DNA of 64,000 nucleotides from Adineta vaga. Taxonomy: Eukaryota > Rotifera. The DNA lies in the NCBI GenBank assembly GCA_021613535.1, contig CP075495.1:1364001-1428000 (forward strand), in the 5' to 3' direction. Shown piece after piece: positions 1 through 9,501 of the stretch. Position 1 is the stretch's first letter; each line of letters opens with the position of its first letter. Below the pieces are notes generated by a model. That model did no database searches. It was not told the origin of the DNA and worked only from the letters and a program-made list of their open reading frames with translations. The position numbers and the translations under genes were made by a program.

Positions 1-636
1 AATACATTCGATGCAATCCATGTAAATGTTGATTCATTCATTCGAGCAATAAGTTCAGTTTCATTAAGATCAAATTCATGATTACCAAATGTAACAAAAT
101 CAACTCCTAATGTATTTAAAGATGCAATCATTTGTCGACCATTTAACGTTGTACCATTTATTCTTGCTTGACTCAATGCTGATGGTGAAAGAAAATCACC
201 AGATAATATCGTATATGTTTGAACATTTTCTTCTAATAATAATTGTCGAACACGTGCAACACGAGCTAAACCACCTTTTCGACCTTGATCTAAAGGTAAC
301 ATTTCATAAACATCATTCATTTGTAAAATTGTCCATTGAACATAATCACCATCATTTGGTAAACGAATTGGAAAACCAATTGTACCTTTATCAACTGCAT
401 AAACATCATTTGAAGATGAACGAGATTTTGCACGATTCCATGCAATACCAAATATAATTGTTGTAATCGTTAAACTAATTATTATAAGACATAATAATAT
501 ATTAATTATTAAACGATTTCTTGGTTGACAAGATACAGATTGTAATGAATGTAAATCTAATCTCTAAATTCGGAAATATATATTGTAGAATAGAAATTCT
601 TTATGAATATATACTAACTGTATGTTCTGTAGCCAT
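1..636 (-). CDS. Membrane-anchored 5'-nucleotidase / metallophosphatase (UshA-like), 3' end outside window
   Basis: Two exons are visible: 619-636 (start ATG, Met-Ala-Thr-Glu-His-Thr) and <1-563, joined across a 55-bp GT-AG intron (564-618). After the start come a short cytosolic stretch and one hydrophobic segment (about residues 22-43), then a calcineurin-like phosphoesterase domain. Motifs seen are ILQMNDVYE (first metal site), GGLARV, LSGDFLSPS and FGNHEFDL (the GNHE metal-binding motif). Family knowledge: such enzymes are two-metal nucleotide phosphohydrolases. The usual His of the first motif is Tyr here, as in the NDVYE subgroup. The N-terminal anchor suggests a type II membrane or ectoenzyme form. 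The gene runs off the window, so the C-terminal nucleotide-binding domain is not seen. The plus-strand reading at 110-457 is a shadow. Confidence 0.85.
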
Positions 637-1160
637 AGATATGTTTCTTTTCAAATAGATATGAAAGTATTTCAAAAGAAGTCTTCAATACGAATTACCA
701 GAGAGAAGAAAAAAAAATGCGTTCGACTATATTCATAATATTTCTATTTGCACTTAAGATAAACTGATAAGTACATGTGTTTGATAACTAATAATAAATA
801 AGATTGAATTGAAAGTCTTTTTTTCTTTTTCAATAAAACATCTGGTCGACACATAACTTTTTGAATATGGTAAATCCAATACAGATTAACATTAAAACCT
901 TTGTCAACAACGAACAGGATTAATAAAGTCAAAGGAATTACTATTTGCTATGTCTATACCAATCGTTTGATTACGATTTCTTTACTATATAAAAATTCTA
1001 AAATCATATACAATGAATATCTTCAATGGAGTTCTTGTGCATACGATTTGATCTTAACGTTGATATCATTCAATAAAAGAAAATCTATATGCGATTATAA
1101 TTCACATTTATTCAACGATCTATATCAACTACATTTACAATAGATAAACAAATAAAATTG
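637..1160. other. Intergenic, about 520 bp
   Basis: This lies upstream of the 5'-nucleotidase and downstream of the protoglobin stop. An 80-codon plus-strand reading (901-1143) and a 62-codon minus-strand one have no recognisable domain or splice context and are treated as chance. Nothing else is seen. Confidence 0.5.
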
Positions 1161-1802
1161 TCAACTACAAGTACATTTCTTATGCTTATATTTTGTTCTT
1201 TGTGTTGATAAAATATCTGTTGATGGTTCGAGAAAATGCATAAGAAATAAATCAGTTTGAATTCGAAAAGCTTTGTTTAATGCTAATAAACTAGTTTTTT
1301 TCATAGATTGATCTAAATTATCATGAGAACAAATAATTTCAATAATAAGATTTTCTATATAAGTTAACGTTGTATTTATATGAAGATATTCCACATTAAT
1401 CGATCTTGAACCCATTTTACTTGTATGCATACGACCAACACGTGATAAATAATCAAGAAATTCATCTGTCCATTCACGTTGTAAAATTAAACGTTTTAAA
1501 TAACCACTTAACATATCTTTTCGATAAATCATTTGTGTACATTCTAATGAAAGATCATCATTTGTATTTATTGATCCATCAAATTGATTATTAGTCATAA
1601 TGAAATGATGTTTTGTAACATTATATTGAAATAATTTTCTATAAACTCCATCAACAATTACAGGAACACGTGGTAATACTATTGGTGCAAGTGTATTTAA
1701 TATACTAATATCTTCAGAAGTAAAATTAATAAATTTAGAAAAATATTCGAAACGATAACGAACATCAGTAGTTAATTTATTACTATCTATATGTTCCACC
1801 AT
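1161..1802 (-). CDS. Protoglobin-domain heme protein (eukaryotic, likely foreign origin)
   Basis: This is a single exon of 213 aa from the Met of MVEHID; the open frame extends to 1850, so a few more N-terminal residues or an upstream exon ending in TTAG are possible. The whole protein matches the protoglobin / globin-sensor fold. The start MVEHID.. and RFEYFSKFINF are followed by a Z/A-helix region, then RVGRMHTSKMGSRSINVEY, which holds the expected proximal heme histidine (RMHT), then a C-terminal helical pair. Family knowledge: protoglobins bind heme and gases (O2, CO, NO) and are mainly archaeal and bacterial, with related single-domain proteins in filamentous fungi. The HT-K-G-S-INV pattern is closer to my recollection of the fungal type. 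No signalling domain is fused. The function is probably gas binding, sensing or scavenging (inferred). Confidence 0.75.
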   Translation of the reverse strand: MVEHIDSNKLTTDVRYRFEYFSKFINFTSEDISILNTLAPIVLPRVPVIVDGVYRKLFQYNVTKHHFIMTNNQFDGSINTNDDLSLECTQMIYRKDMLSGYLKRLILQREWTDEFLDYLSRVGRMHTSKMGSRSINVEYLHINTTLTYIENLIIEIICSHDNLDQSMKKTSLLALNKAFRIQTDLFLMHFLEPSTDILSTQRTKYKHKKCTCS

Positions 1803-3148
1803 TGGTACTAATATGAGAAAATAAATGGAAGAGTTTTCTATTCCTATCAAATAAAGAAAATAAATACATCTTTTCTTTTTTGCTCAATTTATTCTTTCAT
1901 CTGTCATATAAACATTAACACACACGCACACGCACACGACTAGACGTGCTTTATAATTACATTTGTATTCGAATAAATTTGACAAATATCTTTAAATATG
2001 ACTAAATTATTGTTGTCTGTAAAGAAATGTTCCTTTCCATAAATAGTTACATTTCCTTCCTTTATGCTTTGCATATGTCTTATATTGACTATACAATCTT
2101 TTTATTTCTAAATCATCAAAAGTGCAAATAAAATTAGATTAGATCAACAATATCCAATTTAACTATTACAGATTCATATTACTGATAGCAAAAAAAACGA
2201 GCAGTGTAATTATACGTAGATGAAAGATTAACAAATTTAAGATCATTATCTCCGAACTTGTTCATGTGTCACTATAGTTAATTCTATTAATATATAAATA
2301 TCTTGTTGTCAAAGTTTAGTTCAAACATTGACATGATTTTCTTCTCTAAATTATTGTTAATCTAACTAAAAGGACATATGAACCGAGAGACAATATGGTA
2401 AATATAATAATTCAAGGACGCATTTAATCTTTCAAAATAACTAATCATTATTTAAGAAAAATACGAATTTTTCTTTATTGTTTAATCAGATATTATTGCG
2501 TACATCTTTCATTACAATATTGATGAAATTTTTGTCGCTTCTTCTAATGGAAAATCTAATTGTTTTCACATCGATAATTTATCCCATTGTTTAATAAATC
2601 TAGAAAAGAATTTTTCTACCTGATTTGCGTCTATTGTTCAGTATCAACATCATTTTGTCTTTATTAGCGACATCTATGGACAATTTTGAGATTTTTTATA
2701 TATAGTTTCGAAATCATTACTAAAACGAATGCGTTTTTCTATCATCTAGACTATGACATAGTGAACAATAAGATTTAGTTATAAAATACATCAGTAGAAG
2801 ATGAATTTTCCAAAAAATATAACTTATTCTAACGTATATATGAGCTATGAAATGTATTGACAAAAAAATGTTGACCTTGGAAAATGCAGAACGTAATTCA
2901 ACCATTACAGTAGAAAGGCAATCATCCATGAATATATGTGTTCTATACCACTAAGGATTGTAAAACACGTGTAAATATACATATATATATATATATATGA
3001 AGAGAATGTCTATACCGAATGTGATTTTTTCTTGTTTTGCTTTGAGGTAAAAATTTGTTTTTTTTCTTCTCTTTTCAAATATGTATAATATAATATTGTA
3101 TAGAAGATTATTTTTTAATTGGATAGACTAATAGGAGAAAGTGAAGAG
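1803..3148. other. Intergenic with microsatellites
   Basis: AT-rich and non-coding. It contains a CA-rich tract near 1918-1940 and an (AT)n tract at about 2975-2998. A 69-codon minus reading at 2720-2929 has no support. The last part upstream of 3149 probably includes the 5' UTR of the next gene. Confidence 0.5.
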
Positions 3149-4456
3149 ATGGTAGAACACTTGTTATCGATTAAAACCAATGAGCTTAATAATATTGAAG
3201 ATGGTACTAATCGATTATCAAAAAGTGTTTCATTCAATACCGATGATGATGATTCGGTCCAACCCGGTGATTCTCAACATATTTCTGATAACGAAGGTAG
3301 TGCAGCACAATCCAATACCATATCATTAGCAGCGGATAAGTTGAAACGAGGATTATTCTCAATACATTCACCATCGATTGATAGTATAAATGATCCCGAA
3401 GGACTTAATTCCGACATTCCATTATCCGAAAAGATAAAGAAGAAAAAACAACGACGTTTGACTCATCAATCAGTAATTACTTCATTTCAAAAAATAAAAC
3501 ACTAATCATCATTTTGTTTTCTTCTCTTATTATTTTAGAGTGTGGATAGTGGTAAAAAAGTTGTTGTCAAAAGTCAACCATGGTATACAAAAGTCGACTT
3601 GATAAAACCATTAATATATGTAGGTCTAGTAATAATACTCTATTTTATGTGGACACAACGCGCTGTTTGGATACCTCGACTATTAACTTCTAATAGTCGT
3701 ATTCGTCATATTGCATTAGCTAATGAAGAAAAATTACAAGAAAAAGGTTATTCACCTCAAAATACTGCATCGGACAATTCTAATTCAACCAATTCTAATC
3801 AAGATGATGATGATGACGATGATGATGATAATAATAATGATAGTAATAATAGTAGAGATCAAACATCCGTAACGAACAATGATGAGAATTCTCCTACGAC
3901 ATCGAATAAATATACAACTCCACAAAAATTGAATATACGTGTTCGAAGAAATAAGATGAGTTTTAGTAATAAAGATCGTCCCGATAAAAAACGTCGTTTA
4001 GTACAACGATCAATCATTGATGATGACGATGAAGATGACGTTATTGAAGATAATGGAATCATTGAAACTGATAGTGACGAAGTTGTCATTAAAGACAAAA
4101 TATCTGGCTTACCATCGTCTATTCATTCATCAAAACGTCATCATCATCATCATCATCAACAACAACAACAATCAAAAGCTAATGGTTCTCGTGGAAAAAA
4201 TCGCAGAACAGTACTTAGTTCCCAAACTGGTCTTGCTACAACTTCACAACATGATTTGATTGTACAATTACAAAGATTGATTGGTTCACATGAACGAAGT
4301 CGTAATTTGTTAAGCGTTATATCAAAAGAAACTGGTTTAAAAAAAGATAAAATCAAACAATTTATAGAGAAGAAAAATTTTCGCGTTATTTCACTTGATA
4401 ATTTTATTTCTATTATCAATTCATACAATTCAAGCCTTTTAATTATACCAAATTAA
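3149..4456 (+). CDS. Unknown acidic, low-complexity protein with one membrane segment
   Basis: Exons 3149-3472 and 3539-4456 are joined across a 66-bp intron (donor GTAATT, acceptor TTTTAG, phase 0), giving 413 aa. The first ATG in frame is 3149; the frame is open a little further upstream, so a short 5' exon cannot be excluded. Residues about 1-108 are polar. A hydrophobic helix (LIKPLIYVGLVIILYFMW) follows at about residues 129-146. After it comes a long charged tail with an Asp run, Asn/Ser stretches, a basic KKRRL cluster, a second acidic block, and a His6-Gln5 tract. The C-terminal 60 residues are less biased (LQRLIGSHERSRNLLSVIS) and may form a small helical domain. I do not recognise the family. 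The layout suggests a membrane- or ER-anchored protein with a disordered tail. Confidence 0.7.
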
Positions 4457-5006
4457 TCGAATTTTTCTTTTTCTTTCTTTTTCTTCTTCTATTTATATTC
4501 ATATTAGAAACTTTGAATACGAGTTAAATAAAAATCATCTTTGTGGTTGCAAATCTATCTAAAACATACGTAAGTTTTCTTTGCTTAAACAAAAAACATA
4601 TTATCAAAGGGTCAATAGTCGTACGAAAACTGAGAAACGTAATCATTCACGGATGATTAAGAACCTTCTCACTCATTCGTTTACAAAGGTAAATATATTA
4701 TTTTGTTTATTACCAATCAATAATCATGCATTTCTTCAGTCATACGATAACTTTGTATCATATTTAATCTCATCGGAAAAATATCTCAGTAACAATGAGA
4801 AATATTCAACTGACAACGATAACACACACACACACACACAATATAGAAGATCTTAATATTAAAAAAAAGAAAAGAAAAAGACGACAATAATCATATTTTC
4901 ATTTTCTTTATTATCAATACAAAACGAGAAAGAATTTTCAATAAAATAAAAATAAACTATAAAACATCCGCTGTACAAAACAAGTTCTGTTTTTTTAATC
5001 ATATTA
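4457..5006. other. Convergent intergenic spacer with CA microsatellite
   Basis: This is the 3' flank of the + strand gene and of the - strand SLC6 copy. It holds a (CA)n tract at about 4822-4840. A 91-codon reading (4581-4856) runs through the CA repeat and is not supported. Confidence 0.5.
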
Positions 5007-7839
5007 TTAATTATTCGGTAAATTTGCTTCAAAATTTTGACTATCTAGTCTTGCAACTACGGATGCTCGTGTCAAATCAAAATCAATTTCAGTAATAGAG
5101 GCAACTTCAGTTAAATTTCGATATAAACCACGATGATAATTACTTTTCAATGGTCCCCAATCATCTCGTGGTAAATTATTTCGTTTAAATGCTTCTAAAT
5201 ATCGTGGTTTCATTATATATTCATTATCATCATCAATAAGATAATCTCGACTATCAGGACCAATTGATTCCGTCTTCAAAAAAGAAAAGGAAATGAATAC
5301 AACATTTCAAAAATATAACATAAACTTACAATTTCATTCTCAGCGATCAATTGATATCCTCGTATATAGTTAATAATATAAAAAAGTGGAATAGGTATAA
5401 TACAGAGAACAAAAATAGACCATCCAAGTATAGTACTCCATGGAGGATATACATACGCATCGAAACCACCACCAGCTCCATGTTCTAAAGGTTTTGAACT
5501 GATCAATTTTGAAATTGTAATAATCTATAAGAGAAAAATCAATTGTTATTTTTCTTCTATAGAGATTGTTTGTAGAAATTAATATACATACTAGGCAGAG
5601 AATTGGAGCTGTGATACACCAAGTAATAAATAAATAATATTCACCCGAACGTTTTCCTAACATCATTTTTACATCATTCATAAATCGATTGAAACCTAAA
5701 ATTAAGTTGAATTTATTAAAGAAGTGATCCAATTTTAAACAAACCATAAATATAACTAATTACAAATACTTCAAAAAAACCAATAACAACTAATGATATA
5801 TTCGTTGCGTATTCATTTAATAATTCAAACAGATATATTCCACCCTAAAAAAAAGTCAACTGACTCCATTTATTCTGTAGTGAAAGATAACACAAATACG
5901 AACCGGACAAGTAAATGGTAAACTTATAAGAAATGAAATTATACAAGTAATTATGACTAGATTGGTCTTTTCGATCGAAATCGTGGAAATAATTCTAATA
6001 ATGCCGTTATTGGAACATCTGTCAATGCAAACTATACAAAAGAAAAAGATATATAAGAATAGATTTATCACCATATTCTCTTTACTGACCTGACTACCAA
6101 TACCAAGCGCTAGTAACATTAGAAAGAAGAGAATTGAAAAAACTGAACTAGCTGGCATATGTGCAATAGCTTCTGGATATGTAATAAATGCCAAACCAGG
6201 ACCTGATGCACTTGCATACTTCTCCACTGGTTCCTTCAATTCAGATGACAGATATCCAATTGTTGCAAAAACAGCAAAACCAGCAAAGATTCCCGTAAAA
6301 CAATCACATGACACAACAATACACATTTGCCTATTTATCATCAAATCATTTATTAAGATTGAAAAACAATAAACTTACCTGAAGAAATTATTTTTGAATT
6401 TATTTGATGCTGAATAGGCCATTAATGAACCAAAACTAAGACCAAGTGAGAAAAAGACTTGAGAAGCAGCTGCTTGCCAAGTCTAAAAATCAAAGATAAA
6501 TATTATCTCGTTTTCCTTCCAGAAGAAAAACTATACCTCAAATTTAGCAACAAGTTCCCATCTTGGAATAACATAAAATTTGATACCATCAATCGCTCCA
6601 TCTAATAATACACTTTGAATAATTAATATTAATAATACGATATATGGAAAAATAGCTGTGAAATAAGCTACCTAAATGAAAACAATCCATCATTTCGAAT
6701 ACTAATAAAATATAGGAAAGTATACTTTTCCTGATGATTTCACACCACGAATAATGCATGCACCAATAATTATCCAGGCAGCCAGTAATGAAAGAACAGA
6801 ATATAATTGAGGTGTTCCAAACTCCTCGAAACTTTTGCTCTTTCCTAAAACTAATCCACTAAATACGTCACAGACTATTTCACAAGGATACTATAAAAAT
6901 TTTCTCTCTCACTAGAAAAATTGTTCCGTTGCTGTCACCCGATCTGTTACATTGATTGATACACAGGAATATTCTGCTACGTTTCGATATTGTGCTTCAG
7001 TGCAATTGTATTTTGTTCCATTAACTGTAAATGGTGAATTCTCACTCCCTGGTACAAAACATCGATCATCGTTCCACCAATAACCACATTTCTTCCATAG
7101 AAGATTTGTTCGAAAGGATGAAATAAAATAAAATAATGCCCAACTGATAATCACACTGTAATAAAGCATACATAAGACACTATTAATGATCATTGCAAAA
7201 CCAACACCTTCAGTACACAATAAAATTATTCATCGTCTCGATTGATAAACTCGAAATGTTTATCTTACCTCGCCATCCTTTTGCAAGAATGAATGCAGTT
7301 GCTGGACCACGACTTGAGAATTGTCCAAGAGCAAGTTCAAGATAATAGATAGGTGCACCGATGAGAAAGTACAAGACGAAATATGGAATAAGAAATGCAC
7401 CTGAAGAAGAGGAATGAAAAGTTGATAGGAAATAATTTTGATAAATACGAACCACCACCACTTTTCGCAGCTAGATAAGGAAATCGCCAAACATTACCAA
7501 GTCCAACAGAATTTGAAATTAACGAAAGGATAAACTCAATCGGACGATCCCATTCATGAATGTCTCTGTTCTGAAATGGTCATCGTGTTGATTCTATGAA
7601 AATGCAAGAAATTACTTTTTCTACAACGGTTTTTGTATGTTGTTGTTTGTCAGAAGATCTTTCGGTACGATTTTTGTGCTGAAACTAAAAGAAGACAAAT
7701 TAATTATAATAAAAATTATTTTGATTCGTCATATCTATTAGATCTTTTAAAAATCGAATTTACATGAATTAGATTATCTATAACTATGAAAGATTTCAAC
7801 TAGATATTTTCGAATTCTTACGAAAGAAAGTAAATGCAT
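5007..7839 (-). pseudogene. SLC6 sodium/chloride-coupled transporter, copy A, with 1-nt frameshift
   Basis: Fourteen exons can be read on the minus strand: 7822-7839 (tentative), 7616-7684, 7453-7570, 7269-7400, 6913-7207, 6726-6858, 6537-6671, 6379-6482, 6090-6330, 5904-6031, 5745-5844, 5592-5695, 5330-5524 and 5007-5273. Introns are 45-67 bp except the first. SLC6 hallmarks are GNVWRFPY in TM1, GGGAFLIPY, the long Cys-containing extracellular loop 2 and ATEQFF. TM1 has Gly where monoamine carriers have Asp, so an amino-acid or glycine-type substrate is likelier. Exon 10 is 128 nt here against 129 nt in copy B. One base is missing near 5958-5960, which creates an in-frame TAG at 5957-5959 and cuts the protein at about 439 aa, losing the last TM helices. 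Downstream exons are otherwise clean, so the lesion is recent or an assembly error. Confidence 0.8.
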
Positions 7840-8352
7840 TGAAATTGATCTTATGAACTTGAATCAAAATAATCTTTTTTCCCGGAAATTTTCTAAAAGA
7901 AAAATCATAAATGAAATTGTTTTTTTACACAAATGTATTCGCATGTAACAGAAGGAACGAATGAACTCGATAGTTGTAAGATATGACTGGCATATCTTGA
8001 TATATGATTACAAGTATAAATCGACTAAAAACAGTTTCTAGTCTATAGATCGTAGAATAGTAGAAAGAGAGAAGAAAGAAAAGAATCTACGATATATGCT
8101 ATACCTAGATCAGAAACAAATGAAAACATAGACAGTTCATATCATCGTTTGAATTTTGTTAAGAACATTGCACGAGAAAAGTATTATGTAAAAGTACATT
8201 TATTTTGTTAAATAAGATATTCGTCATTATTGATTTTTAGTCAATATTCTTTTTATTATTATTATATATAAGGTATCTTGAATGTACTACATTTGCAATA
8301 GAATTGTTTTTTTATTAAATCAATGATAAGAGAAGAACAATTACGAAAAATC
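7840..8352. other. Spacer upstream of SLC6 copy A
   Basis: AT-rich and without coding signal. It probably includes the copy A promoter and the 3' UTR of SPEF1. The first coding exon of copy A (ATG 7839, donor GTAAGA) is a guess made from phase. Confidence 0.4.
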
Positions 8353-9128
8353 TTATTTCTTTTTCGGTTTATTCAATACAGTTGTAATAGGTTTTATATG
8401 TGGACATTCTTTCATAGTTGCTGTTAATTCATCAATACGAATATCTTTGAGTTGTGCAATATGTTCAAGTCGACGCATTTTAACTTGTAATACTTGAATT
8501 TCTTCTTGTTGTATTAAACATTGCTGTTTTAATTCTTCATAATCAAGACGAGTAAATGATTTACTTTGAATATTTATTATTGGTTGACTTGTTCGACTTG
8601 TTTTTTCTGATAGAAATGAATTCATATCATCGATCGTATCGATTGTATCTGACGAAAGTAATAATTGTCGTACTGGTGATCGACTTGGTCTCTTCGGTTG
8701 ATATTGTGGCTTTTTTCGTTGTTCAAGTTCTTCATTGATTTTGGATTTTAAATTAAATAACACAGGTTCAACAACACCTACTTTAGCAATACTTAAATCA
8801 TTAATTGTTGTGTCTGGAACGATACAACCTAAACGATCGAATACTTTTTTATTCAATATTCCCCAATTGATTTTCTTTTGACTAATTGAACTACTTGATA
8901 CATAATTATGCACATCAACCATATCAGGAAGAAAATGTTGAACAATTTCTGCTGCTAAAATACCTACAGAGACAATCGAATATTTTACTAAGTTAACAAA
9001 AATTTCGTAAAATTACCATCTGAAAAATCCCGCTCTATTTTTTTCTTTGGTCTTGATAATGGAATTTTATCAATCCAAAGACATAATTCTTCTAAATTCG
9101 AAGGAGTCAAAACTATTTTTCGAGCCAT
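8353..9128 (-). CDS. SPEF1: Sperm flagellar protein 1 (SPEF1/CLAMP), microtubule-associated CH-domain protein
   Basis: Exons 9017-9128 and 8353-8963, 53-bp intron, phase 1; 240 aa (human SPEF1 is 236). The N-terminal half is the CH-like (DUF1042) domain: LEELCLWIDKIPLSRPKK, then SDGILAAEIVQHFLPDMVDVHNY and INWGILNKKVFDRLG. A Ser/Arg-rich linker follows, then a C-terminal coiled coil (about residues 175-225) ending in a Lys-rich tail. Family knowledge: SPEF1 bundles and stabilises microtubules in the central pair of motile cilia and in epithelial cells. Rotifers have a ciliated corona, so the role fits. It sits between the two SLC6 copies on the same strand. Confidence 0.93.
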
Positions 9129-9501
9129 TCTAACCTATTACAAACAGTAACTAACTACTGAAAATAACAAAAAGATTTTCCTTCAATTGCTCAACAATAC
9201 TCAATGATTGGTCTTGTTATTCTTTTCTTTTTTTTCTCTTCAATTTATCACTAATTACAATAGTCGGAGAAAATAAAATCTTATTTTCTTTCTCTTATCG
9301 TTTACTGAATGTCTTTACGAACGGTATCGGTAGTCATGGATAGTTCTAATAACAATCTACATAGTTTCTTTTCGTTTACAAATGTTCATGATTAATCAAA
9401 TCAAAAATAGTAGTTTTATTACAAATAAGCAAGTATTTTTCGCAAATCACTTCTACAAAAGAAAAATCATTATATAAGATAAGATTATCTGTTCATTACA
9501 A
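9129..9501. other. Spacer between SPEF1 and SLC6 copy B
   Basis: Non-coding, with no feature seen beyond AT-rich sequence. It should hold the SPEF1 promoter and the copy B 3' UTR. Confidence 0.4.

Noticed and set aside
110-457. 115-codon plus-strand reading frame
   Set aside because: It lies opposite the 5'-nucleotidase exon, whose minus-strand motifs (GNHEFD, GGLARV) are clear.
901-1143. 80-codon plus-strand frame
   Set aside because: No domain, no splice context, starts in non-ATG; AT-rich intergenic chance frame.
4581-4856. 91-aa protein ending in His-Thr repeats
   Set aside because: The C-terminus is translation of a CA microsatellite; no start context or homology.
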